The notes under the pieces were generated by a model. The model was not told the origin of the DNA, ran no database searches, and saw only the letters and a program-made list of their open reading frames with translations. Shown piece by piece: positions 16,077 to 25,439 of a stretch of DNA of 64,000 nucleotides (within the stretch, counting starts at the first letter, position 1; each line of letters starts with the position of its first letter). This DNA comes from Erysipelotrichales bacterium (lineage in GTDB: Bacteria; Bacillota_I; Bacilli_A; Erysipelotrichales; Erysipelotrichaceae): contig CAJTIT010000004.1 in NCBI GenBank assembly GCA_910576345.1, positions 51,105-115,104 on the forward strand, read 5' to 3'. A program made the translations under genes and the position numbers.

Positions 16077-16919
16077 ATGCTGAGTAAATATGATATTCAA
16101 AAAGAAATGCTTAAAACCAATATTTGTGTTGTTCCGTTTAATTATGATAACATAAAAGAAAATTCAGTAAATTTATGTACAAGTGAATTTGCATATACTT
16201 TTGGAAGTTATAATGGAGCTTATAAAGGGAAAACTATAAATCTAAAAGAGAAAGGAAGCGCGGTTGTTGGTATAGATGGTAAAGATAAAATAATTTTTTT
16301 ACCTCATGTTGTAACATTGATAGAAACAAAAGAAGTTATTTGCGTCCCCAATAATATTGGAGGATCATATCATTCAAAAGTTGGTATAGCAATGAAGGGA
16401 ATTGGGCACATAGGGACAATGTTAGGCCCGAATTTTAAAGGGCATTCATTGATAGCATTAACTAATAATACTGATGAAATTATAACTCTCGATGTTGGAG
16501 AGTCCTTTGTATCAATAACATTCAATTATCTAAAAACTCCTATAACAGAAGAAAATCCTACTAGAAATGGGCATGAAGACAAATTTGGGCAATTTGGCAT
16601 TGAGGAACCTCATATGCAAATATTAAATGAAGATTGGAAATCAAAGACAGAAGAAATAAAAAAAAGATTTAAAAATGAAGAAGATTTCAAATTATTAAAA
16701 GCAGATTTTAGTACCAATGTCAAAGATACTGTATCAGGTTATGTTTCGTTAAGAAATTTGATCATAGTTTTATTGCTAATTGTTATTATAGCATCAGTTA
16801 TTGTTTATATATTTATTATAGATGATGATTATAAAGCTAATTTGATTAATGGTTTGATTATAGCTGGCTTTACGTCTATATGTATTTTTTTTGCAAAAAA
16901 AATTAAGAGAAAGTATTAG
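16077..16919 (+). CDS. Membrane-anchored dCTP-deaminase-like protein, catalytic residue missing
   Basis: Residues 1-155 of this 280-residue protein follow the dCTP deaminase/dUTPase trimer fold: the SKVGIAMKG strand, HIGTMLGPNFKGHSLIALTN and LDVGESFVSITF align with the core of Dcd. The position of the catalytic Glu (LEF in E. coli Dcd) is Ala127, and the preceding Arg and Asp-Pro-Gly signature is altered (MLGPN). A linker to residue 225 leads to two transmembrane segments, 227-248 and 258-273, with a basic tail. It therefore looks like a nucleotide-binding sensor or toxin on the membrane rather than an enzyme. It has its own promoter and terminator within the late region, typical of a lysogen-expressed defence or exclusion gene. 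Confidence 0.7.
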   Translation: MLSKYDIQKEMLKTNICVVPFNYDNIKENSVNLCTSEFAYTFGSYNGAYKGKTINLKEKGSAVVGIDGKDKIIFLPHVVTLIETKEVICVPNNIGGSYHSKVGIAMKGIGHIGTMLGPNFKGHSLIALTNNTDEIITLDVGESFVSITFNYLKTPITEENPTRNGHEDKFGQFGIEEPHMQILNEDWKSKTEEIKKRFKNEEDFKLLKADFSTNVKDTVSGYVSLRNLIIVLLLIVIIASVIVYIFIIDDDYKANLINGLIIAGFTSICIFFAKKIKRKY

Positions 16920-16979
16920 TTAAGAATAAAATTGGATATGACAGTAGTATATATAGGAAAAGCGAAGAAAATTATGAAC

Positions 16980-17003
16980 AGCACCCCAGCGGTGCTTTTC
17001 TTT
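16980..17003 (+). terminator. Terminator behind the dCTP-deaminase-like gene
   Basis: AGCACC (16980-16985) and GGTGCT (16991-16996) form a 6-bp stem with a CCAGC loop, followed by TTTCTTTT. Confidence 0.7.
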
Positions 17004-17027
17004 TGCATAAATAAAGGAGTGAGGTGA

Positions 17028-17513
17028 ATGCCAAATGAAGAAAACTTAATACCAAATGAAAAAAGAACACCGAAAGAGCGCCGAGAAAACGCTAGAAAAG
17101 CAGGCATTGCAAGTGGTAAGGCAAGACGAAAAAAGAAATCGATGAAACAAGCCATGAACTTACTACTTTCATTGCCTGTTAGTGAGAAAAATATGGAGAC
17201 ATTGGAACAATTGGGAATAAACACAGATGATGCGGATAATCAAATGTTAGTAATGGTATCAATGATGCAAAAGGCCATAAAGGGCAATGTATCAGCTGCG
17301 CAGTTCATAGCTAACATAACAGGCAGTACAGCTATGACAGAAGCAGAAAGAGCGAAGATATGCCTTGATAAAAAACGTTTGAAAATGGAAGAACAACATA
17401 TGGCAAAAGCAAGCGAAGAAGATGATAATCAACGTACACAATTGCAAATGAATGCCATTGATGGAGTGATCGAGCAAATGAAACAATTAAACGAAGGAGA
17501 TGAAGAAACATGA
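17028..17513 (+). CDS. terS: Terminase small subunit
   Basis: This 161-residue protein opens with a basic region rich in Arg and Lys (KRTPKERRENARKAGIASGK), typical of small subunits of this type, followed by a helical oligomerisation region and a charged tail. It selects phage DNA for packaging with the large subunit, whose gene it overlaps by 4 bases. Assignment rests on position and general form more than on a hallmark motif. Confidence 0.78.
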   Translation: MPNEENLIPNEKRTPKERRENARKAGIASGKARRKKKSMKQAMNLLLSLPVSEKNMETLEQLGINTDDADNQMLVMVSMMQKAIKGNVSAAQFIANITGSTAMTEAERAKICLDKKRLKMEEQHMAKASEEDDNQRTQLQMNAIDGVIEQMKQLNEGDEET

Positions 17514-18913
17514 CACAACCTATGTTGCTATTATCGCCTAAGTTTAAATATTTCCTAAAAATCAAATGTGAACGTGAATTTTTAGAAGGTGTGACGGCTT
17601 GCGGTAAAACAACCGTTGGCATATTCAAATTTATGTGTCTTGTTGCAAATAGTGAAAAACGTTTTCATGTCATCGGTGGTGCTGATCTAGGGACCGTTGA
17701 AAAGAATGTGATAAATGGCGAGCGCATGCTGCTAGACCAATTCAATGGTCTTGCTGAATATTATCCGTCTGGTAGGCGTAAAATCAGACTTCCACATGTT
17801 GAATATCAAACGAACAAAGGCACAAAGATTATATATATTTGCGGATACGACAATAAAAAACGATGGCAAAAGGTTCTAGGTGGTCAGGTAGGCTGTGTTT
17901 ATATTGATGAAGTGAATATAGCAGACATGGAATTTTTAAGAGAAATCAGCCATCGATGCGAATACATGATGACCACAAGTAATCCTGATGATCCTAATCT
18001 TCCTGTATATAAAGAGTTTTTAAACCGCAGTAGACCACTTAAAAAATATATCAATGATTATCCGTCTGAATTATTGGAAATGTTAGACGAACCGCATGTA
18101 AAAGGATGGGTGCATTGGTATTTTGGCTTTCATGACAATGCCGCATTAACTAAAGAAATGATACAACGTAAAATAGACGCAGTAGCACCAGGAACGAAGA
18201 TGTATAAGAATAAAATACTTGGATTGCGTGGTAGAGCGACAGGACTTGTTTTTGATTTGGTACCTAATCATATTATCACACCACAACAAGCCATGAAATT
18301 TAAATATGCTCAGTTTTCGTGCGGTGTTGACACATCATACTCTAGGCTATCGGATGACAAGATAGCTTTTATTTTTATAGGCATTACAGAAAGCCGTTTG
18401 CTTGTTGTGCTGTCGGAAGAAGTTTATAACAATAGAGATATTGTAAAGAGTGCAAAAAGAGCTTTGGCACCTTCCGATATTCCACCACTTTTGATTAGCT
18501 TTTTGGAGCGCAATAGAAAGAGGTGGGTAGAAGGTGGGGATGCATATGCGAGAGATGTTTTTATTGATTCTGCCGATCAAGCGACAATGAACGAATGCTT
18601 GAAATACAACAACGAAATAGGAACATTATATGACTTTTATAACAGTTGGAAAAAACTTACAATCATTGACAGAATTCAACTTCAACAAGGATGGATGAAA
18701 ATAAAAGATGAAGTATGTATAAATGGTGTGCAGGTTTGCAGTGATTTTCTTGTAGTGGATGAGTGCGGGGAGTACATTAGGGAAATGAACACATATAGTT
18801 GGAAAGAAGACAAGAATGAGCCAGAGGACGCAAACGACCACACGCATAACGCATGTCAATATGCATGGATTCCACACAAACACTTAATAGGAAGGATGGT
18901 GCCAAATGAGTAA
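17510..18913 (+). CDS. terL: Terminase large subunit
   Basis: This 467-residue DNA-packaging motor has the ATPase P-loop GVTACGKTTVG (residues 27-37), Walker B VYIDE (130-134) and the coupling motif TTSNPDDP (about 155-162). The C-terminal RNase H-like nuclease starts at CGVDTSY. It pumps DNA into proheads through the portal encoded next, with which it overlaps by 8 bases. Confidence 0.95.
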   Translation: MTQPMLLLSPKFKYFLKIKCEREFLEGVTACGKTTVGIFKFMCLVANSEKRFHVIGGADLGTVEKNVINGERMLLDQFNGLAEYYPSGRRKIRLPHVEYQTNKGTKIIYICGYDNKKRWQKVLGGQVGCVYIDEVNIADMEFLREISHRCEYMMTTSNPDDPNLPVYKEFLNRSRPLKKYINDYPSELLEMLDEPHVKGWVHWYFGFHDNAALTKEMIQRKIDAVAPGTKMYKNKILGLRGRATGLVFDLVPNHIITPQQAMKFKYAQFSCGVDTSYSRLSDDKIAFIFIGITESRLLVVLSEEVYNNRDIVKSAKRALAPSDIPPLLISFLERNRKRWVEGGDAYARDVFIDSADQATMNECLKYNNEIGTLYDFYNSWKKLTIIDRIQLQQGWMKIKDEVCINGVQVCSDFLVVDECGEYIREMNTYSWKEDKNEPEDANDHTHNACQYAWIPHKHLIGRMVPNE

Positions 18914-20438
18914 AATTTTTGATTTCGCAAAACAGAAAATAAAAGATTGGTTGGAACTAGATAAAGGAATGAATCCTTTAACCGCAAGGATTGTTGAACC
19001 AATGAGTTTTGAGGCAAATGTATTCAAAAATCATTTATGGTATAGAGGTGATCCATCAGAATTACATCAATTTTATACATCTATTGACGATATGATGGGA
19101 AATACAAAATTTTGGCAAGCGGAAGCAACAAACGGCATTGATTTTCGTAAAATTCATACCGGTTTGCCAAGTATGATTATTGACATATTATCCGATATTG
19201 TTTTTGATGATATGAATGAGTTTGAATTTGATAATGACAATGCTAAGCAGATTTGGGAAGATATAGAAAAAAGCATGCCATCGGATTTCTTTAAAGATGC
19301 ATTTAAACAAGCAATGTATTTGGGCGATGGAGCTGTGCGGTTTTGTATGCATCCTAATGAAAGTCATTATCCGATTGCACAGTTCTATGGTGCTAATCAA
19401 GTTGATTTTGAATATAATCATGGCAAGATCGTTAAGATTATTTTTAAATTACCTTATATGATTTCAGATAAGGAGTATATCTTAAAAGAAATTCATACAG
19501 AAACAGGTATAACATATGAACTTATCAATGATCGATATGAAAAAGAAAATCTTTATGATTTTGAAGAATTTCAAAGTGTCCGAACATTATACCATTCTTG
19601 TCGTTATTGGACGGCTGTACCGATAATCATAGGAAAGTCTCCCAAATACAAAGGTAGAGGGAAATCGTTATTTGATGGTAAAGAAGACGCATTTGATAGC
19701 TTTGATGAAGCGTATAGTCAATGGATAGAGGCTTTAAGGGACAACAGAACAAAGCAGTATATACCTACCCAGGTAATACCGAAAGATGGTGCTACAGGAA
19801 ATCTTTTAAAACCGAATGTATTCGATGGGAGATTTGTTGAAATAAAAGGTATCATAGGTGCAGAAGGTACAGCACCACCGAGAATAGAAGTAGTGAATGG
19901 TCAGATTGATACAAATGGATTACTTGCAGCATATACGACCGCATTAGATCAATGCTTACAAGGACTTATTTCTCCATCCACATTAGGTATTGATGTAAAA
20001 AAATTGGACAATGCAGAAGCACAAAGAGAAAAAGAAAAAGCGACATTGTACACAAGAAGTAAAATTATAAAAGTAGCAGAGAAAGCAATACCCAAAATTA
20101 TTATAGCTGCCTTGAACATCATGGATACGATGCAAGGAGAACCTTTCAAAGAATATGATGTAACTTGTGATTTTGGCGAATATGCTAATCCATCTTTTGA
20201 AGCAGTGGTTGAAACGATGGCTAAAACAAGACCGGGAGTACCCATTATGTCAATTGAGGCATCTCTTGACGAATTATACGGAGATACAAAAGATGAAGAA
20301 TGGAAACAAGAAGAAGCTAAGCGATTGAAAGAGGAACAGGGAATGCTGTCAAAAGACTTGCCAACAATCAATGAATTTGATGAATTAGGAGGCATCGTGC
20401 CTAATGAAGATGATTATATGCAGGGTATGGTTGAATGA
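18906..20438 (+). CDS. Portal protein
   Basis: This 510-residue protein is the dodecameric gateway for DNA, of the SPP1/HK97-like portal group. It begins with residues such as NPLTARIVEP, has a central LGDGAVRFCMHP region and a long C-terminal helical part (SPSTLGIDVKKLDNAEAQRE) typical of phage portals. It overlaps the minor capsid gene by 4 bases and follows terL as usual. Confidence 0.9.
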   Translation: MSKIFDFAKQKIKDWLELDKGMNPLTARIVEPMSFEANVFKNHLWYRGDPSELHQFYTSIDDMMGNTKFWQAEATNGIDFRKIHTGLPSMIIDILSDIVFDDMNEFEFDNDNAKQIWEDIEKSMPSDFFKDAFKQAMYLGDGAVRFCMHPNESHYPIAQFYGANQVDFEYNHGKIVKIIFKLPYMISDKEYILKEIHTETGITYELINDRYEKENLYDFEEFQSVRTLYHSCRYWTAVPIIIGKSPKYKGRGKSLFDGKEDAFDSFDEAYSQWIEALRDNRTKQYIPTQVIPKDGATGNLLKPNVFDGRFVEIKGIIGAEGTAPPRIEVVNGQIDTNGLLAAYTTALDQCLQGLISPSTLGIDVKKLDNAEAQREKEKATLYTRSKIIKVAEKAIPKIIIAALNIMDTMQGEPFKEYDVTCDFGEYANPSFEAVVETMAKTRPGVPIMSIEASLDELYGDTKDEEWKQEEAKRLKEEQGMLSKDLPTINEFDELGGIVPNEDDYMQGMVE

Positions 20439-22144
20439 GTAAGAAAGACGATGAGAAAAAACGTGATGATCCATACGCTTTAAGAGATATATTTGCAGAA
20501 ATGGAAATGGATCTGGTTCGTTCTTTTCAGAGAAATTTTATAAAGCATGGTGTTGATGAAATTAATGCAGGTTTTTCATGGGAAATGTGGCAAGTAGCAA
20601 TGCTACGCAATATCAATGAATACCATCAACAAAACAAAAAAATTATCGGAGATTATCGTCCTGCTGTAAAAGACGTTATTAAAAATACATTAAGTCATTC
20701 ATATACAAATGGAAAAAATAATGCAGAAAAACAAATGGAACAGGCCCAAATTCAATTGGATGCGGGTTCTTTTTCTTTTCCACAAGACAATAAGAATGTT
20801 GTTGAAATTGGTAAGACCCCACCGCAAGAGGAAAACTTTTTCAGAATCAATGAGAAGAAAATAGATGCCTTAATCAAAAGCACGATCGATGATTTTGAAG
20901 ACGTAACACATGCAGTATATCGAAGAATGGATGATATATACAGACAAGTGATACACGGTGCAGAAATCCAAATGACTACAGGTGCGTATACATTGTACGA
21001 GGCTATAGACAAAGCATGCGAGAAATTCTTAACTAAAGGTATTGATAGTATTGTTTATAAGAATGGTGCGCATGTAAACATTGTGTCATATGCAGAAATG
21101 GCATTGCGTACAGCAAGCCACAGAGCCACTCTGCTTGGTGAAGGTAGTGTAAGAGATAAATATAACCAACATTTGATTTTCGTGTCAACGCATGCAAACT
21201 CTTGCCGTCTATGCTTGACATGGCAAGGTCAAGTGCTGATAGATGATGTATTCAGCCATCCAAACGATGAATATATAAAAAAATACAAAACGAAATTTAA
21301 GTTACTATCTGAAGCTGTCAAGTCTGGTCTGCTTCATCCTAATTGTCGTCATTCGGTAGCTACATGGTTCGAAAGCGTTTCGAGATTGCCAAAGCCTGTT
21401 GACGATGAGATAGCAATAAAGAACTATGAGATAGAACAAAAACAACGCCAATTGGAAAATGCGATTAGAAAAGCAAAAAGGCAGTATGCTGGTACATGTG
21501 ATCCTGTCAATAAAGCAAAAGCGAAAAAGAAACTAACGGAACTTCAAGCAGAGTTACGCCAACATCTTAAAAAATATCCTGAATTTAAGCGAAACAGATG
21601 GCGTGAAAAAAATCATTTTAATGATGTTAAATTAGGCAATGGAAGTTTTGTAAAAGGCGAATTTGTTGAGCATATAAAAAGTATAAAAGATGTTGACAAA
21701 TTTATTGAAAAGTATGAAAATAAAATACAGGATGCATCAGTAGAGCATGCCTATGTGATACATGGTGATGGAAAAGTAATGAGATACATAGGTAATGAAA
21801 AAGGTGTTCAAATACCTGTCAATGGTATAGAAAACGCAATAATCACACATAATCATCCTGTTGTTTCAGATATAGATAGCAATTGTTTTGGAGCAGATGA
21901 TTTTAGATATTTGCAACAATGCGGTTTACAGATATCTAGATTAAGGGCAACTTATGGAAATATTCGTTATGAAGTAAAGGTATTAAAAGATTTATCGCAG
22001 CTATCATTTTCTGAATATCGTAAAAGAGGTAGTGCGTTTTTAGATATTACTGCTGATTATATTGATATGGATGAAAACGCATATTTATTACTTGCCAAGG
22101 AGGGATATATTGAATACATTAAAACCCAAGCAAAAGTTAAATGA
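20435..22144 (+). CDS. Minor capsid protein with C-terminal JAB/MPN-like domain
   Basis: Residues about 1-320 of this 569-residue protein are a phage minor capsid protein of the kind with cysteines CRLCLTWQGQ and LLHPNCRHSV, involved in head assembly. A lysine-rich coiled-coil linker (about 330-395) leads to a C-terminal domain with AIITHNHPVV followed by FGADDFRYL. That spacing of HxH and a downstream Asp resembles JAB/MPN (RadC-like) metalloproteins. Such domains are found fused to minor capsid proteins in Firmicute phages, possibly as injected effectors or processing proteases. The fusion is clear; the activity is inferred. Confidence 0.85.
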   Translation: MSKKDDEKKRDDPYALRDIFAEMEMDLVRSFQRNFIKHGVDEINAGFSWEMWQVAMLRNINEYHQQNKKIIGDYRPAVKDVIKNTLSHSYTNGKNNAEKQMEQAQIQLDAGSFSFPQDNKNVVEIGKTPPQEENFFRINEKKIDALIKSTIDDFEDVTHAVYRRMDDIYRQVIHGAEIQMTTGAYTLYEAIDKACEKFLTKGIDSIVYKNGAHVNIVSYAEMALRTASHRATLLGEGSVRDKYNQHLIFVSTHANSCRLCLTWQGQVLIDDVFSHPNDEYIKKYKTKFKLLSEAVKSGLLHPNCRHSVATWFESVSRLPKPVDDEIAIKNYEIEQKQRQLENAIRKAKRQYAGTCDPVNKAKAKKKLTELQAELRQHLKKYPEFKRNRWREKNHFNDVKLGNGSFVKGEFVEHIKSIKDVDKFIEKYENKIQDASVEHAYVIHGDGKVMRYIGNEKGVQIPVNGIENAIITHNHPVVSDIDSNCFGADDFRYLQQCGLQISRLRATYGNIRYEVKVLKDLSQLSFSEYRKRGSAFLDITADYIDMDENAYLLLAKEGYIEYIKTQAKVK

Positions 22145-22304
22145 AAAACAACAAAAGCTTTGGGATGAATGGGTGTTGAAAGACAAAGAAATATTGGACG
22201 AATTGAATAAACTTAGATTGGGGCAATTGAGTAGCAGCTTGGTACGAAAGCAAAAAGAGTTACAAAAGAAATATTTCAAAATGATTAGAGAAGCAGCAGA
22301 TTAG
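22110..22304 (+). CDS. Small coiled-coil protein with TTG start
   Basis: A 64-residue, almost wholly helical protein (KQKLNEKQQKLWDEWVLKDK) overlaps the end of the minor capsid gene in another frame. The start is TTG at 22110, seven bases after AAGGAGGG; no ATG is suitably placed. Charged heptad-like pattern suggests a coiled coil. Function unknown. Confidence 0.6.
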   Translation: MNTLKPKQKLNEKQQKLWDEWVLKDKEILDELNKLRLGQLSSSLVRKQKELQKKYFKMIREAAD

Positions 22305-22357
22305 CACTCATGATGTGGGTGCTTTTATTATATCAGGCAAAATAAGCCTGTTTTTTT
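22304..22357 (+). terminator. Two consecutive hairpin terminators
   Basis: GCACTC/GGGTGC (22304-22326, with one wobble pair) followed by TTTTATTAT, then CAGGC/GCCTG (22334-22350) followed by TTTTTTT. They sit inside the head-gene cluster, so they may attenuate rather than end late transcription. Confidence 0.6.
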
Positions 22358-22480
22358 ATGGAAGGAGTGAATGTGGTGAATGATCCGCCCCAATAGTATT
22401 TATCGTATGTCCTTTTCGATGTTTGGACGTTAAATAAAACATTGTGAGGTAATCGACACCTAAAGTCGAGGGAGGATAAT
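22358..22480 (+). promoter_or_regulatory. Structured leader of the scaffold gene
   Basis: The gap has a good ribosome site (GGAAGGAGTG) followed by a GTG-started frame of only 7 codons, ending at 22395. Two hairpins follow: ATGTCC/GGACGT near 22408-22431 and TCGAC/GTCGA at 22453-22469. The second abuts the GGGAGG ribosome site of the scaffold gene, a position suited to translational control. No promoter is evident. Confidence 0.35.
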
Positions 22481-23140
22481 ATGAACGAAGAAAAAAAAGA
22501 GCAACAAATCAACGACGAGAAAATCAGTAATGCTTTTGGAAACGAGCAAAATCAAGAGAAAGTCGTTGAAAATGAGGCTGATCCTAAGGCCGAGGAAAAG
22601 CAAGACAATGCTGAAACCAAACAGGAGGGTGCTGTATCTGCCAGCAAAAACAAAGAGCAGAGTGAAAGAACGTATACACAAGCAGAAGTCGATGCAATGA
22701 TGACGAAAGCACGAAAGAAGTATACAAATAAAGCAAATGGTCAAGAGCTCAACAAAGAAAATCCTTTGGAAAATGAAGAACCTAAAGCAGAAGAACAAAA
22801 CATCGAACAACCTAATCAAGCATTGGATCTTTCAACAGGCATTACCATTGAACGGCTGGCGCAAGCGGAACTCAAAGCACAGATGGCAATATCTGGAATA
22901 GATCCTAGCAAAGTGCAAAGAGCGGTTCGTCTGATTGATGTAAATGAAGTGCTTGAAAATGGTCAATTCAGCGAGCCTAAAGCAATTGAGGCGGTTAATC
23001 TGTTATTGCAAGAATGGCCAGAATTGAAAAAAGCAAAAGATGAGCAACAAAATGTTTTTTCTTTTGGTGCACCTGATCAACAAGAGCAACAGAAAGAAGA
23101 ACAAAAAGGAATGTTTTCAAAAATTTTTGGCAATCAATAG
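22481..23140 (+). CDS. Phage scaffolding protein
   Basis: This 219-residue protein is highly charged and Glu/Gln/Lys rich, with a short ordered stretch (LAQAELKAQMAISGID) and a C-terminal MFSKIFGNQ, features of DUF4355-like scaffold proteins. It lies directly before the major capsid gene, as scaffolds do, and would guide prohead assembly then leave or be degraded. Confidence 0.85.
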   Translation: MNEEKKEQQINDEKISNAFGNEQNQEKVVENEADPKAEEKQDNAETKQEGAVSASKNKEQSERTYTQAEVDAMMTKARKKYTNKANGQELNKENPLENEEPKAEEQNIEQPNQALDLSTGITIERLAQAELKAQMAISGIDPSKVQRAVRLIDVNEVLENGQFSEPKAIEAVNLLLQEWPELKKAKDEQQNVFSFGAPDQQEQQKEEQKGMFSKIFGNQ

Positions 23141-23155
23141 AAGGAGTGATAAATT

Positions 23156-24040
23156 ATGCCAAATGTAATCAATTATGTAACGTTGTTTGAAAAAGAACTA
23201 ATGCAGAAATATGCACGTGAGTCCATGACATCAGATCTTACTACGCCAAATGTGCGATTTATCAATGCTAACACAATTAAAGTCCCATATATTGAGGTAG
23301 CTGGGTATAAAGATCATAGTCGTAATGGTGGATTTAATCGTCAAGCGGTAAAGAACGATTTCCACACATACACATTGGCACACGATCGAGATGTTGAATT
23401 CTTTGTAGACGCAATGGATGTGGATGAAAGCAATCAAGCGGTCGCTGCGGCAAATACGACAAATGAGTTTGAAACGCAGCAAGCCATTCCAGAAACGGAT
23501 TGCTATCGTATCAGTAAACTGTTTGCGGATTTCAAAGAAAACGGTGGCACAGTAGACAATACGGCTTTATCTGTTGAAAACATCTTGTCTGAATTCGACA
23601 AGCAAATGAAAGACATGACGGAAGCAGAAGTTCCTGTCGAAGGACGTGTATTGTATGTAACACCAGATGTGAACGAGATCCTAAAACGAGCGAAAGATAT
23701 GCAGCGTTTTATCGATCTTAATTCCAATAACGGAAACATTCAAAGAACAATTACTTCGATCGACAACGTTAAAATCAAAGAAATCATTTCAAGCAGAATG
23801 AAGACAGTATATGATTTCACTGACGGATGCAAGCCTGGAACCACAGCTAAGCAAATCAATATGATTCTGGTACATCCTAAGTCTGTAATTGCGTGCAACA
23901 AGCACAGTTATATTAAATTATGGCCTGAGGGGTCTCATACTTTAGGTGATGGATATTTATACCAGAACCGCCAGTATTGGGATTTGTTCGTGATCAAAAA
24001 TCGTGTAAACGGTATTTATATCAATGCCGAGGCAGAATAA
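23156..24040 (+). CDS. Major capsid protein
   Basis: This 294-residue protein is the main shell subunit, probably HK97-fold. It has the usual opening (MPNVINYVTLFEKELMQKYA), a region RVLYVTPDVNEILKRA, and a C-terminal LYQNRQYWDLFVIKNRV. No cleaved N-terminal delta domain is seen, in line with a separate scaffold gene upstream. Confidence 0.9.
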   Translation: MPNVINYVTLFEKELMQKYARESMTSDLTTPNVRFINANTIKVPYIEVAGYKDHSRNGGFNRQAVKNDFHTYTLAHDRDVEFFVDAMDVDESNQAVAAANTTNEFETQQAIPETDCYRISKLFADFKENGGTVDNTALSVENILSEFDKQMKDMTEAEVPVEGRVLYVTPDVNEILKRAKDMQRFIDLNSNNGNIQRTITSIDNVKIKEIISSRMKTVYDFTDGCKPGTTAKQINMILVHPKSVIACNKHSYIKLWPEGSHTLGDGYLYQNRQYWDLFVIKNRVNGIYINAEAE

Positions 24041-24054
24041 AGGAGGCATGAATT

Positions 24055-24306
24055 ATGTTGACAGCTATAAAAGGTAATCGTGAATGTCGTATCACAGAAG
24101 ACCAAAAAGATGAATTTCTTAAATCCGGTTATGATATTCTTGACGAAGAGGGTAATCGTACAGCTGCACCAAGTAAGACTGTGCCATATGCCGAACATCA
24201 AAAACTTCAAAAAGAAATCGATACATTGAAAGAACAAAACACGGAACTTCAAAAAGAAATCGATACATTGAAGAAAAACGTAAAGCCAACAAAAGAAAAA
24301 GATTGA
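24055..24306 (+). CDS. Small head-region protein with duplicated coiled-coil segment
   Basis: This 83-residue protein ends in a coiled coil in which LQKEIDTLK occurs twice, encoded by a 26-base stretch repeated nearly exactly (24207 and 24247). Located between capsid and connector genes; possibly a head decoration or stopper accessory. No family recognised. Confidence 0.65.
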   Translation: MLTAIKGNRECRITEDQKDEFLKSGYDILDEEGNRTAAPSKTVPYAEHQKLQKEIDTLKEQNTELQKEIDTLKKNVKPTKEKD

Positions 24307-24328
24307 AAAATTTAAAGGAGGCGTACAT

Positions 24329-24688
24329 ATGTATGTAACTTCTGAATACTACACCAATGAATTTGGTGGAAAACTCATATCACATGAAGAATTGGAAAAG
24401 AAACTAGAAAATGCTTGCGAAGATATTGATCATTTAACATTTGGTCGCATCCAAAGAGTTGGATTTGATTGCCTATATCCAAGGCAACAAACTTTGATAC
24501 GTAAAGCGGTATGCATGCAGGCAGAGTATAGAGAGCAGTATGGTGCTGCGCTTATCAATCCCATCAAAAGCTATGGCGTTGGAAAAACTAGGGTAGAGAT
24601 GGGGAACGTGACATGTGGTGGTATCAATACCACGCAGGATGTCATCGATAAATTAGAGGACACTGGACTACGATGCCGAGTGCTGTAA
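24329..24688 (+). CDS. Head-tail connector protein
   Basis: This 119-residue helical protein (YYTNEFGGKLISHEELEKKL, then FGRIQRVGFD) matches the gp6/gp15-like adaptor that forms a ring under the portal. It overlaps the next gene by 16 bases. Gene order (capsid, connector, stopper, gp10-like, tail terminator, tube) supports the call. Confidence 0.8.
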   Translation: MYVTSEYYTNEFGGKLISHEELEKKLENACEDIDHLTFGRIQRVGFDCLYPRQQTLIRKAVCMQAEYREQYGAALINPIKSYGVGKTRVEMGNVTCGGINTTQDVIDKLEDTGLRCRVL

Positions 24689-25029
24689 TAAAGTGTCCTT
24701 TTTCTAATTCTTTTCCGGATGTTGAGGCAACAGCAAAAATCAGAATCATACAAGAGATTGACACAGAAGACCAAGGACCTAGTGAGATGCTGATCTATGA
24801 AGGCAATGCAATATATAGCCAAGAAACAAAAACTGTTTTCAATTCTGAAAGCAAACAAATCGCATTGTCTGGTGATTTAATTATCAAGGGTGATGTACAG
24901 CATATAGGTGCGTTATCAGATGTGCAAGGCTATGTTGAAATTGAGGGAATAGGTAAAAAGCAAATCTATCAAATGAGTAAACCAGTACTGATGGGGTTTG
25001 TATATTCTACCGAGGTAACATTGAGATGA
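24673..25029 (+). CDS. Head-tail joining protein (stopper-like)
   Basis: This 118-residue beta-rich protein occupies the position of the head-completion stopper. No strong motif is visible, although CPFSNSFPD near the start and a GYVEIEGIGKKQ turn occur in related unnamed proteins. It overlaps the next gene as ATGA. Confidence 0.65.
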   Translation: MPSAVIKCPFSNSFPDVEATAKIRIIQEIDTEDQGPSEMLIYEGNAIYSQETKTVFNSESKQIALSGDLIIKGDVQHIGALSDVQGYVEIEGIGKKQIYQMSKPVLMGFVYSTEVTLR

Positions 25030-25439
25030 AAGTCAGCAATGTTAAAATACAAATCAATCAAACAGTAATGAAGACTTTAAAAGATGCTGCAGGTAGAGCA
25101 ATGGAATTGACAGCACAAGCGATATTGTCAGATTTAATTTCAAGACAGGTTATCCCAAAAGATACCAGTGAATTGGAACGAAGTCATTTTGTTGAAAAAA
25201 CAAATGATTTGGTTTATCACATTGTTTCATCGTCCAAATACGCTAGACGATGGTATTTTAATCTTCCGATTGACGATAAGTTAGGGAGACATTATGAACC
25301 TGCAGTATTTCAAAAGACAAAAAATCCAAATGCACAGGATCATTGGATGGATTACTATTTAAATGACGAAGGTATGGAATTCATTATAGATACGTTTGCA
25401 GACTTTTGGAAAAAAGAGAGTAGGGGTATCATAAAATGA
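25026..25439 (+). CDS. HK97 gp10-like/minor capsid joining protein
   Basis: This 137-residue protein has AAGRAMELTAQAILSDL, YHIVSSSKYARRWYF and NAQDHWMDYY, typical of the gp10-like connector group that guides tail attachment. It overlaps the following gene by 4 bases. Confidence 0.78.
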   Translation: MKVSNVKIQINQTVMKTLKDAAGRAMELTAQAILSDLISRQVIPKDTSELERSHFVEKTNDLVYHIVSSSKYARRWYFNLPIDDKLGRHYEPAVFQKTKNPNAQDHWMDYYLNDEGMEFIIDTFADFWKKESRGIIK

